A stretch of 5,987 bases of DNA from Actinomycetota bacterium (GCA_005883245.1 VAXT01000105.1:1-5987), one strand, 5' to 3'. Counted from the stretch's first letter, positions 1-5,141 are shown. Numbers and translations: made by a program. Notes: generated from the sequence alone by a model not told the origin.

Positions 1-51
1 GCGCAGGTGGCCACCGATCCCCCGATCGGGTGTTCCTGAGATGCTTCGCGC

Positions 52-201
52 ATGACTCTGCTCTGGTTCCTGATCTGGGTTGTGAGCAACCTGATCGGCG
101 ACAAGGAGCCGCTCACGTTCGACCCCGTGAACTGGTGGGCTGGGTTGCTCCTCCTCGCGATCGCGCTCGATCTGAACAAGTCGTACGTGATCAAGCGCTG
201 A
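52..201 (+). CDS. Small two-helix membrane protein, unknown function (49 aa)
   Basis: An ATG start gives 49 residues ending in TGA. Two hydrophobic stretches are visible, at about residues 2-15 (TLLWFLIWVVSNLI) and 29-41 (WAGLLLLAIALDL). A short polar loop containing GDKEPLTFDPVNWW joins them, and the tail NKSYVIKR is basic. The expected topology is a hairpin in the cytoplasmic membrane with the basic tail in the cytoplasm. Most third codon positions are G or C, which supports coding, and no other frame here gives a better product. There is no clear Shine-Dalgarno site or -10 box before the ATG. A reading frame open from the left edge ends in TGA at 53-55, so the ATG may overlap the stop of an upstream gene as ATGA. 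I do not recognise the family. The gene converges on the molybdopterin oxidoreductase with a palindromic spacer between them. Confidence 0.6.
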   Translation: MTLLWFLIWVVSNLIGDKEPLTFDPVNWWAGLLLLAIALDLNKSYVIKR

Positions 202-202
202 C

Positions 203-233
203 GAGGGACTGTCCCTTATGAGGGCTGTCCCTC
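203..233. terminator. Convergent-gene hairpin made of two near-identical palindromes
   Basis: GAGGGAC at 203-209 pairs perfectly with GTCCCTC at 227-233, and an inner CCCT/AGGG stem (213-216 with 221-224) fits inside. On the + strand TTT follows at 234-236. The segment is also a tandem pair of palindromes: AGGGACTGTCCCT (204-216) and AGGGCTGTCCCT (221-232). It lies between the stops of two convergent genes, the second of which (TAA, 237-235) it nearly touches. A bidirectional intrinsic terminator is the simplest reading. The T run is short, so the call is moderate. Confidence 0.5.
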
Positions 234-234
234 T

Positions 235-840
235 TTAGAACTCGTAGCGCTCTTCCTTCCAGTAGTCGGCGTCGTTGTGGTAGCCGTAGCGCTCCCAGAA
301 GCCGGGCTGGTCTGACGGCACGAGCTCGAGGCCGCGCAGCCATTTCGCGCTCTTCCAGAAGTACCGGCTCGGGATCACGAGCCTGAGCGGCCAACCGTGC
401 TCCGGGGTGAGCGGCTCGCCGTCGGCCTCGTATGCGATCAGGGACTGCTCGTCCTCGAGGGCCGCGATCGGAACGTTCGCTGTGAATCCCTGCTCCGCGT
501 GCGCGACCACGAACCGGCCGCTCGGCTTCGGCTTCACGAGCTCGGCGAGCGTCGCCCAGCTGACGCCGCGGAAGCCCGTGTCGAACCGGCTCCAGCGCGT
601 CACGCAGTGGATGTCGATCGTCACCTCGGACGCAGGCAGCGCCTTGAGCTCGTCCCAACCGAGCGTGACCGGATTCTCGACCTCTCCGACGACCTTGAAG
701 TCCCAGGTCGCGAGGTCCGTCTCGGGCACGTTCCCCGCGTGGAGGACGGGCCACTTCTCGGTCAGGTACTGGCCGGGTGGAAGGCGCGCAGGGTCGAAGC
801 CTGCGTCGGCGACCTTCTGCTCTGCCTTCGACCGGAACAC
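235..840 (-). CDS. Sulfite-oxidase-like molybdopterin-dependent oxidoreductase (about 201 aa)
   Basis: This is a soluble member of the sulfite oxidase/YedY-type Moco-binding family (Oxidored_molyb domain). In 201-residue numbering the N-terminal block RLPPGQYLTEKWPVLH is at 19-34. The motif IHCVTRWS contains the Cys that would ligate molybdenum (C79). HGWPLRLVIP is at 148-157, the Moco-contact motif WKSAKW at 162-167, and the aromatic tail WERYGYHNDADYW begins near 182. There is no signal peptide, Tat motif, haem domain or dimerisation domain, so it probably acts in the cytoplasm as a short single-domain enzyme. Its substrate cannot be read from sequence. I chose the GTG at 840-838 because TAGTGT (853-848) lies 7 nt upstream, fitting a leaderless mRNA, and the product then begins FRSKAEQK as expected. 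An in-frame ATG at 861-859 would add seven residues but would lie inside the divergent gene's start codon. Confidence 0.9.
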   Translation of the reverse strand: MFRSKAEQKVADAGFDPARLPPGQYLTEKWPVLHAGNVPETDLATWDFKVVGEVENPVTLGWDELKALPASEVTIDIHCVTRWSRFDTGFRGVSWATLAELVKPKPSGRFVVAHAEQGFTANVPIAALEDEQSLIAYEADGEPLTPEHGWPLRLVIPSRYFWKSAKWLRGLELVPSDQPGFWERYGYHNDADYWKEERYEF

Positions 841-846
841 GATTCC

Positions 847-853
847 TACACTA
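847..853. promoter_or_regulatory. Symmetric bidirectional -10 element, both directions apparently leaderless
   Basis: The heptamer TACACTA reads as TANNNT on both strands: TACACT at 847-852 forward and TAGTGT at 853-848 reverse. Exactly 7 nt separate the forward box from the ATG at 860, and exactly 7 nt separate the reverse box from the GTG at 840. Both mRNAs would therefore start at or next to their start codons. No convincing -35 box is seen on either side, and neither start has a good Shine-Dalgarno site. The -10 consensus is established; simultaneous use in both directions is inferred. Confidence 0.55.
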
Positions 854-859
854 GTGACC

Positions 860-1621
860 ATGGCAACGGTGACGCGCAGAGTTGCGGCCCGCCCACGTGA
901 CTACGTCCGGGTCGCGGGCCCAGAAGCGGAGGACTTCCTCCAGCGCATGCTCTCGAACGACGTCGCCGAGGCGCCCTGCGGCGCCCTGCTACTCACGCCG
1001 AAGGCGCGCCTGATCGCGCCGCTCGTCGTCGTGCGCCGCTCCGTCGACGACTTCCTGCTTTTGACCGAGCCGGGGCTCGGCGAGACGGTCGCCGCGACCC
1101 TGCTCCGCGCGAGGTTCGCCGCCAAGGTGGAGATCGAGCCGGAGGAGCACACGTCGGTCATCGTCTTCGGCGGAGACGGGGGCATCCCGAACGACGAGCT
1201 CGGCGAGCCGGGCTCAGAGCTCCTCGATGCCGGCGTCGCCCCGACTCTCTCGGCCGATGAGGTCGAGCGCATCCGGATCGAGTCCGCCAGCCCGGCCTGG
1301 GGCAAGGAGCTGGACGAGACGATCCTCCCCGCCGAGGCGGGCCTGGACAAAACGCACGTCTCGTTCACGAAGGGCTGCTATCCGGGCCAGGAGCCGATCG
1401 CCCGCCTGCACTACCGCGGGAAGGTGAACCGAAGTCTGCGCGTGCTCGACGTCGAACGCGCCGAGCCCGGCGACGAAGTTCGCCACGGGGAGAAGGTCGT
1501 CGGCCGGGTCACGAGCGCGATCGCGGACCGGGCGCTGGGCTACGTCCGCGTCGAGGTTCCCGACGACGCCGAGCTCGCGGTCGGGGCAGGCGGGAAAACC
1601 GCTCGGACGCTTCCCGCGTAA
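860..1621 (+). CDS. ygfZ: YgfZ/GcvT-like folate-binding protein (Fe-S cluster maintenance), 253 aa
   Basis: The protein belongs to the YgfZ/IBA57 branch of the GcvT-fold family. Members bind tetrahydrofolate and help assemble or repair [4Fe-4S] clusters in certain enzymes; E. coli YgfZ also affects tRNA methylthiolation. The N-terminal fold shows DYVRVAGPEAEDFLQRMLSNDV (about 14-35). The family signature KGCYPGQE is at 171-178 with the conserved Cys at 173, followed by RLHYRGKVNR. A C-terminal beta-barrel region (about 190-250) includes GEKVVGRVTSA and ALGYVRVE. At 253 aa it is shorter than true glycine-cleavage T-protein, which fits YgfZ. The ATG at 860 is favoured by the TACACT box 7 nt upstream; a GTG at 854 is also in frame. 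The open frame continues far upstream but there it is only the antisense of the Moco gene. The copper lipoprotein gene follows after 9 bp, so the two are probably co-transcribed. Confidence 0.9.
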   Translation: MATVTRRVAARPRDYVRVAGPEAEDFLQRMLSNDVAEAPCGALLLTPKARLIAPLVVVRRSVDDFLLLTEPGLGETVAATLLRARFAAKVEIEPEEHTSVIVFGGDGGIPNDELGEPGSELLDAGVAPTLSADEVERIRIESASPAWGKELDETILPAEAGLDKTHVSFTKGCYPGQEPIARLHYRGKVNRSLRVLDVERAEPGDEVRHGEKVVGRVTSAIADRALGYVRVEVPDDAELAVGAGGKTARTLPA

Positions 1622-1630
1622 GAACCCCCG

Positions 1631-2107
1631 ATGAAGCGAATCCAGGGAGTGGTCGTGATCGCCGCGCTGTTCCTCGTCTTTGCGGCCGCGGGGTGCGGAG
1701 GAAGTAGCAAGAGCAGCAGCGAGAGCGAGGAAACGACCTCGACGACGATCATGGGGTCACAGGTCGAGAGCCACGGGACGAAGGACGTCACGACCGCCTC
1801 CGGCAAGGTCGAGATCGAGCTCTACGACAACTACTTCGAGCCGACGATCCTGAAGGGCAAGCCGGGCCAGATGGTCGAGCTGGAGCTCAAGAACGAGGGC
1901 AAGGCGGCGCACACCTTCACGCTCGCGGAGCAGCGCGTCGATGAAGAGATCCAGCCCGGAGACGAGACCGAGGCCAAGATCAAGTTCCCGGCGAGCGGCG
2001 AGCTGAAGTTCGTCTGCAAGTTCCACCAGGGCCAGGGCATGATCGGTGCGCTACAGAGCTCCGCAGCCGCCTCGTCCTCCGGCTCGACGACCACGTCGAA
2101 GTACTGA
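1631..2107 (+). CDS. Plastocyanin-like cupredoxin lipoprotein (158 aa)
   Basis: This is a secreted, lipid-anchored type 1 blue-copper protein, probably an electron carrier or copper-binding protein on the outer face of the membrane. The N-terminus has Lys-Arg, a hydrophobic stretch (residues 7-20) and a lipobox-like AAGC, giving Cys22 as the likely lipidated residue; Ala rather than Leu at -3 is slightly unusual. A Ser/Glu/Thr-rich linker (about 25-57) follows. The cupredoxin domain spans about 58-142. Likely copper ligands are His94 in AAHTF, then Cys129, His132 and Met137 in CKFHQGQGM. That spacing (C-x2-H-x4-M) is the plastocyanin/pseudoazurin pattern, so all four ligands are present. The tail is Ser/Thr/Ala-rich. 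The start lies 9 bp after the ygfZ stop with only a weak AAGAA upstream, consistent with translation from an operon mRNA. The redox partner is unknown. Confidence 0.9.
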   Translation: MKRIQGVVVIAALFLVFAAAGCGGSSKSSSESEETTSTTIMGSQVESHGTKDVTTASGKVEIELYDNYFEPTILKGKPGQMVELELKNEGKAAHTFTLAEQRVDEEIQPGDETEAKIKFPASGELKFVCKFHQGQGMIGALQSSAAASSSGSTTTSKY

Positions 2108-2114
2108 TCCAGAA

Positions 2115-2129
2115 GGCCGATCGTCGGCC
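2115..2129 (+). repeat. Small hairpin between cupredoxin stop and tRNA promoter
   Basis: GGCCGA (2115-2120) and TCGGCC (2124-2129) form a perfect 6 bp stem with a TCG loop, 7 nt after the cupredoxin stop. No T run follows. It could weakly terminate or stabilise the ygfZ-cupredoxin mRNA, but it is short and this is a guess. Confidence 0.3.
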
Positions 2130-2131
2130 GC

Positions 2132-2137
2132 TAGACT
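2132..2137 (+). promoter_or_regulatory. -10 box for tRNA-Arg
   Basis: TAGACT matches TANNNT and lies 10 nt before the 5' end of the mature tRNA. Transcription would begin at about 2144, leaving a leader of only a few bases. No clear -35 hexamer is visible, since that region overlaps the end of the cupredoxin gene. Confidence 0.5.
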
Positions 2138-2147
2138 GATTCCTCTC

Positions 2148-2220
2148 GCGCCCGTAGCTCAGGGGATAGAGCGCTGCCCTGCGGAGGCAGAGGTCGCATG
2201 TTCGAATCATGCCGGGCGCA
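2148..2220 (+). tRNA. tRNA-Arg, anticodon GCG
   Basis: A complete 73-nt cloverleaf is present. The acceptor stem GCGCCCG pairs with CGGGCGC over 7 bp, with discriminator A. The D arm is GCTC/GAGC with an 8-nt loop AGGGGATA, which supplies the A20 arginine identity base. The anticodon stem CTGCC/GGCAG holds the loop CTGCGGA, so the anticodon is GCG (decoding CGC and CGU). The variable loop is AGGTC, and the T arm GCATG/CATGC holds TTCGAAT. CCA is not encoded. The body closely resembles the E. coli tRNA-Arg(CCG) as I recall it, differing at position 34 (G for C). GCG is unusual for bacterial arginine, which normally uses an ACG anticodon read as ICG. Confidence 0.96.
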
Positions 2221-2223
2221 TTC

Positions 2224-2287
2224 CGCGTTGCGCGCCTTCGGCGCGCTCGCTTCACGGGGGAAACCCGGTTTCCCCCGTGTGCCCCCT
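2224..2287 (+). repeat. Stem-loop repeat, copy 1, directly downstream of tRNA
   Basis: The element begins 3 nt after the tRNA. It has a GC hairpin (GCGCGCC 2230-2236, GGCGCGC 2240-2246, TTC loop). It then has a long perfect palindrome at 2253-2279, with arms CACGGGGGAAACC and GGTTTCCCCCGTG around a single central C. The 15-mer CGCTCGCTTCACGGG (2244-2258) occurs exactly, inverted, at 5187-5201, and the downstream flank CCCCCGTGNNCCCCCT also matches. Compared with copy 2, this copy carries about 10 extra bases in the first hairpin. Without a T run, a terminator role is only suggested by its position after the tRNA. Confidence 0.7.
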
Positions 2288-2309
2288 CGCTGGGGTCCAC
2301 AAGGGAAAC

Positions 2310-2330
2310 GGCGCCGGCAAAGCCGGCGCC
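2310..2330. terminator. Strong GC hairpin in convergent gap
   Basis: GGCGCCGGC (2310-2318), loop AAA, and GCCGGCGCC (2322-2330) form a perfect 9 bp stem. It lies 19 nt beyond the stop of the PRC-barrel gene on the - strand and about 90 nt beyond the tRNA on the + strand. It could stop transcription from either side, although no T run follows. A smaller AAA/TTT-loop hairpin of the same style occurs at 5059-5075. Confidence 0.45.
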
Positions 2331-2349
2331 TCCTGGGCTTCGGGCGGGG

Positions 2350-3021
2350 TTAACCGGGCCAGCGGTGGACGGGTACCGACGGGAGCTCGCCGACCTCGTC
2401 TTTCGTGAGAGTCAGCGTGACGGCGTCGGTGTGGACGCTCGCTACCGCGTTGATCGGGATCGTCACTTCTCGACGGCCCCAGAGGTGGCCTCGCTCGAGC
2501 ACGAAGTGGGTAATGGCGTCTTCGTCGTCGACGAGGAACCCGTCCACCTTGCCGAGCCCATGGCCATCCGCTGAGGTGACCTCGCTCGCCCGCCGAATCT
2601 CGACCTCGCCCTTGGGGATCCGGTCGTAGGTCACAGACACGTGCGGGTCGTAGCCGGTGGGCGCGACCTCATAGCCGGCGCCGGAGCCATAGCCGTAATA
2701 CGGCTCCGCGAGCACGCTCTCGACACCGACGTCCCACCCCGGTTCCAGGTCCGGTGATTCGCCGAGCCGAAGGTACGCGTACTCCTCGACGGGCTCGAGC
2801 CGGCCCGCCTCCTCCAGTGAACAGCGAAGCCTGATCGCAGCAGGCTCACCCTCTTCGGCGCTCGCCAGCTCGATGGGCACCAGCCTGGCCTTGCCGTGGT
2901 CATCGTGAGGCGCGACGACCAAATGCGTGATGCGCCGCTTCGTCGGATCGATGACGATGTCCGCGAGCTCCCCGAAGGGCCCGTCGGTGCAGTTCACGGG
3001 GCTGCCGAGTTCCAGATGCAC
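2350..3021 (-). CDS. Protein with two PRC-barrel domains (223 aa)
   Basis: PRC-barrels are small beta-barrel modules found in the photosynthetic reaction centre H subunit, RimM and many bacterial stress-related or surface-binding proteins. Two copies are visible. The first, about residues 2-75, has LELGSPVNCTDGPFGELADI and ITHLVVAP. The second, about 138-212, has EIRRASEVTSADGHGLGKVD, ITHFVLERGHLWGRREVTIP and a final LTLTKDEVGELP. An acidic linker with a Tyr/Gly-rich segment (about 107-124) joins them. No signal peptide or membrane helix is seen, so a cytoplasmic location is likely. The GTG start at 3021-3019 is well supported by GGAGG (3032-3028) 6 nt upstream, the clearest Shine-Dalgarno site in the window. 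The open frame runs further upstream, but only as antisense to the divergent membrane protein gene. The exact role is unknown. Confidence 0.85.
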   Translation of the reverse strand: MHLELGSPVNCTDGPFGELADIVIDPTKRRITHLVVAPHDDHGKARLVPIELASAEEGEPAAIRLRCSLEEAGRLEPVEEYAYLRLGESPDLEPGWDVGVESVLAEPYYGYGSGAGYEVAPTGYDPHVSVTYDRIPKGEVEIRRASEVTSADGHGLGKVDGFLVDDEDAITHFVLERGHLWGRREVTIPINAVASVHTDAVTLTLTKDEVGELPSVPVHRWPG

Positions 3022-3047
3022 GATGTACCTCCGCTCTGTGAGCGCTG

Positions 3048-3067
3048 GAGCAACATTAGCGTTGCTC
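3048..3067. promoter_or_regulatory. Divergent -10 pair inside a 7+6+7 inverted repeat (candidate operator)
   Basis: GAGCAAC (3048-3054) and GTTGCTC (3061-3067) are perfect inverted arms around ATTAGC. Within them lie TAATGT on the reverse strand (3058-3053), serving the PRC-barrel gene, and TAGCGT on the forward strand (3057-3062), serving the downstream membrane operon. The two boxes share TA at 3057-3058. The reverse mRNA would have a leader of about 25 nt that includes the GGAGG site; the forward leader would be about 50 nt. A dimeric regulator bound here could block both promoters. Operator function is inferred. Confidence 0.5.
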
Positions 3068-3120
3068 GTCCATCCCCACCTTCCGCAGGGAACTCGAGCC
3101 GGGCCGCCGAATGACGCCCC

Positions 3121-3642
3121 GTGGCCGATCCGCCGCAGTTTCTGACCCTGAAGGGGAACCGCGATCGCACTGAGCTGACCGAGCTCCTCGTGCGCCGCGT
3201 CTTCTTCGGCCTCGTCATCCTGGTCATCGTCGCCGGGGCGCTGAACGTCTTCGGTCAGCGCCCGAAGGACTCGTTCGCCTCCGCTTCGGCTGCCGACCTG
3301 CACGTGTTCGCCCCGACGGCCCTGCGCGGAGGCCTCTACTACGAGGGTCGGTTCACGATCGACGCCCAACGCGAGATCGAGAAGGCCGTGCTCGTCCTCG
3401 ACGGAGGCTGGACCGAGCAGACGCAGATCAACACGATCGAGCCGGCGCCGATCGGCGAATCGAGTCGCGACGGGAGGCTCGCGCTCGATTTCGGCCACGT
3501 CCCGGCCGGCCAGAAGCTCGTTGCCTGGATGCAGTTCCAGGTCAACCCGACCAACGTCGGCCGCAAGTCGCAGGACGTCGAGCTCTACGACGACACGACG
3601 CTGCTCACGCGGGTCGACCGCACGGTGACGATCTATCCCTGA
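3121..3642 (+). CDS. Single-pass membrane-anchored protein, unknown function (173 aa)
   Basis: The product has a polar N-terminus (about 1-26), one hydrophobic segment VFFGLVILVIVAGALNVFG (about 27-45), and an external domain of about 125 residues. That domain is rich in alternating beta-type stretches (GGLYYEGRFTI, KAVLVLDGGW, LVAWMQFQVNP, RVDRTVTIYP). The charge pattern (RR before the helix) suggests cytoplasm-in, exterior-out topology. There is no lipobox and no motif I can assign to a named family. The GTG start is the first start in the frame; it has no good Shine-Dalgarno site. The stop overlaps the ATG of the next gene by one base (TGATG), so it is probably translationally coupled to the YetF-like protein and may act with it. 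Confidence 0.75.
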   Translation: MADPPQFLTLKGNRDRTELTELLVRRVFFGLVILVIVAGALNVFGQRPKDSFASASAADLHVFAPTALRGGLYYEGRFTIDAQREIEKAVLVLDGGWTEQTQINTIEPAPIGESSRDGRLALDFGHVPAGQKLVAWMQFQVNPTNVGRKSQDVELYDDTTLLTRVDRTVTIYP

Positions 3643-4085
3643 TGGACGTCGTCGCCAGGGCACTCGTCGCGTTCTGCTTCATCTTCCTGCTCACGCGCTT
3701 GATCGGGCGGCGGGAGCTGAGCTCGCTGCAGCCGTTCGATCTGATCCTGCTGATCGTGATGGGCGATCTCGTCCAGCAAGGCGTGACCCAGAACGACCTG
3801 TCGATCACGGGCCTGATTCTCACGATCGGGCTCTTCGGGGTGCTGACGCTCGGCGCCTCGTACGTCGGCTTCCGCTTCCCGCGCTTCCGGCCGATCCTCG
3901 AGCCCGAGCCGCTGATCCTCATCGAGGACGGCAACGTGATCGAGCGGAACCTGAAGAAGGAACGCATGACGCAGAAGGAGCTCGCGTCCGAGGCCAGGCT
4001 CCAGCAGATCGACTCGCTCGAGAAGGTGAAGTGGGCCGTCCTCGAGTCCGGTGGGCAGATCAGCTTCATTCCGAAGTCTTCGTAG
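3642..4085 (+). CDS. DUF421/YetF-family membrane protein (147 aa)
   Basis: The protein has the layout of the YetF/DUF421 family. Three N-terminal membrane helices lie at about 3-20, 32-48 and 55-77, with LTRLIGRRELSSLQPFDL between the first two. A cytoplasmic C-terminal YetF domain begins near 88 (LEPEPLILIEDGNVIERNLKKERMT, split here by family motif: PLILIEDG then NLKKERMT). It ends with the typical VKWAVLESGGQISFIPKS. Length matches the shorter family members. The family is widespread in spore formers and actinobacteria, and its biochemical role is not established. The ATG overlaps the preceding stop, and the following cyclodeaminase-like gene begins about 9 bp later in the same reading frame, separated only by this gene's TAG. 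The three genes probably form an operon. Confidence 0.88.
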   Translation: MDVVARALVAFCFIFLLTRLIGRRELSSLQPFDLILLIVMGDLVQQGVTQNDLSITGLILTIGLFGVLTLGASYVGFRFPRFRPILEPEPLILIEDGNVIERNLKKERMTQKELASEARLQQIDSLEKVKWAVLESGGQISFIPKSS

Positions 4086-4088
4086 ACT
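4083..4088 (+). promoter_or_regulatory. Candidate internal -10 box overlapping the yetF-like stop codon
   Basis: TAGACT, identical to the tRNA -10 box, has its TAG serving as the stop codon of the DUF421 gene. It lies 6 nt before the CTG at 4095, so transcription would begin at or very near that codon. This is the leaderless spacing used by other genes in the window. It could give the cyclodeaminase-like gene its own promoter within the operon. Confidence 0.4.
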
Positions 4089-4094
4089 CGGGCT

Positions 4095-5024
4095 CTGCCT
4101 CTCTACCTGACCGAAGCGCACATCGAGAAGCTGCTAACGCCGGCCGACGCGCTCGCGGCGGTTGACGCGTGCTTCGAGCGGCAGGCGCGCGGCGTGATCG
4201 AGAACCGGCCGCGGACGCGCGCCCGCGCAGGCGACGGGGCCTTCGCGGTCATGTCTGCAGTGGACGAGGAGTTGGGCCTGGCCGGCCTCAAGTCGTACGT
4301 CGCGCTTCCGGCCGGTGCACGGTTCGTCGTCGTCCTCTTCGACCTCGCCCGGGCCGAGCTGGCAGCCGTCATCGAGGCCGACCGGATGGGCCAGCTGCGC
4401 ACCGGGGCTGCGAGCGGTGTTGCCGCGAAGCACCTCGCCAGAGAGGACGCACGAACGCTCGGCGTGATCGGCTGCGGCTGGCAGGCGGAAAGCCAGGTCG
4501 CGTGCATCCGCGAGGCGCTGCCTGGGATCGAACAGGTCGTCGCCTACTGCCGGACCGAGGAGAGCCTGCTCGCGTTCTGCGACAAGGTCGGCGCCGAGCC
4601 GGGCGAGAGCCACCGTGACTCGGCCCAGCAGGACATCGTCGTCACGGTCACGACTTCGAAGGACCCGGTTCTACGCGGCGAGTGGCTGAAGCCGGGAGCG
4701 CTCGTCTGCGCCGTGGGCGCGAACCAGCCGAAGTCGCGCGAGCTCGACAACGTCGTCCTCGAGCGCGCCGTCCTCGTTTGCTGCGACTCGATCGAGCAGG
4801 CGAGGCTCGAGTCGGGAGACCTGATCGAGCCCGTTGAGCGCGGCGTCCTCGACTGGCTCGAGGTGCATGAGCTGCACGAGGTCGTCTCTGGTGAGCTCCC
4901 GGGGCGCAGCTCGCCGGACGACATCGTCCTCTTCAAGTCGATCGGGATCGCCGCCTGGGACGTCGCCATCGGCGCGCGCGCGATCGAGCTGGCGAAGGAA
5001 AAGAAAGTGGGGCGAAAGCTCTAG
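4095..5024 (+). CDS. Ornithine cyclodeaminase/mu-crystallin family dehydrogenase (309 aa from CTG)
   Basis: This is a soluble NAD(P)-dependent enzyme of the family that includes ornithine cyclodeaminase, archaeal alanine dehydrogenase, pyrroline-2-carboxylate reductases and mu-crystallin. In 309-residue numbering, NRPRT begins at 37 and the substrate-region Lys is in GLKSY (K66). ADRMGQLRTGAASGVA spans about 96-110. The Rossmann motif VIGCGWQAE starts at 124, and VGANQPKSRELD ends with the family's conserved catalytic-type Asp (D218). The C-terminal block SIGIAAWDVAIGARAIELA is typical. The first ATG/GTG/TTG is GTG at 4194, which would discard 33 residues including the expected N-terminus LYLTEAHIEKLLTPADAL. 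The CTG at 4095 is therefore the best start, giving a product of normal family length. Substrate specificity cannot be assigned. The gene follows the DUF421 gene closely, without obvious functional connection. Confidence 0.88.
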   Translation: MPLYLTEAHIEKLLTPADALAAVDACFERQARGVIENRPRTRARAGDGAFAVMSAVDEELGLAGLKSYVALPAGARFVVVLFDLARAELAAVIEADRMGQLRTGAASGVAAKHLAREDARTLGVIGCGWQAESQVACIREALPGIEQVVAYCRTEESLLAFCDKVGAEPGESHRDSAQQDIVVTVTTSKDPVLRGEWLKPGALVCAVGANQPKSRELDNVVLERAVLVCCDSIEQARLESGDLIEPVERGVLDWLEVHELHEVVSGELPGRSSPDDIVLFKSIGIAAWDVAIGARAIELAKEKKVGRKL

Positions 5025-5058
5025 CGGCTTTCGGAGAGCAGGACGGGAAGGGGCCGGA

Positions 5059-5075
5059 GCCGGGCTTTGCCCGGC
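5059..5075. terminator. GC hairpin downstream of the cyclodeaminase-like gene
   Basis: GCCGGGC (5059-5065), loop TTT, and GCCCGGC (5069-5075) make a perfect 7 bp stem 34 nt after the stop. There is no T run. On the opposite strand it reads with an AAA loop followed by TCC, like the hairpin at 2310-2330. Together with the neighbouring stem-loop repeat it therefore mirrors the order seen after the tRNA. Confidence 0.4.
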
Positions 5076-5141
5076 GGGAGGCTCAACCTCGCTCGCTTGA
5101 ATCGCGATGCGAGTGGGCGGCTCCTGAAACAGAAGAAGCAT

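Noticed and set aside
2..55. Possible 3' end of an upstream gene overlapping the small membrane protein as ATGA, or an alternative frame ending at 37-39
   Set aside because: Too short to choose between frames. The third-position bias favours the frame ending at 39, the overlap geometry favours the other, and no motif is visible.
191..754. 187-codon frame on the - strand overlapping the Moco gene
   Set aside because: It is Arg/Gly-rich and low in complexity, and lies in another frame of a gene whose catalytic motifs are intact.
407..859. Long open extension upstream of the ygfZ-like start on the + strand
   Set aside because: It is the antisense of the well-supported molybdopterin oxidoreductase. 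The family N-terminus (DYVRVAGPEAEDF) begins only after 860.
2046..2408. Open reading frame crossing the tRNA on the + strand
   Set aside because: It runs through the end of the cupredoxin, a complete tRNA and several hairpins, and its protein is Arg/Pro-rich with no domain. It is a GC-driven artefact.
3022..3663. Open frame continuing 214 codons upstream of the PRC-barrel gene on the - strand
   Set aside because: It has no PRC features and is antisense to the membrane-anchored protein. A GGAGG site places the start at the GTG at 3021.
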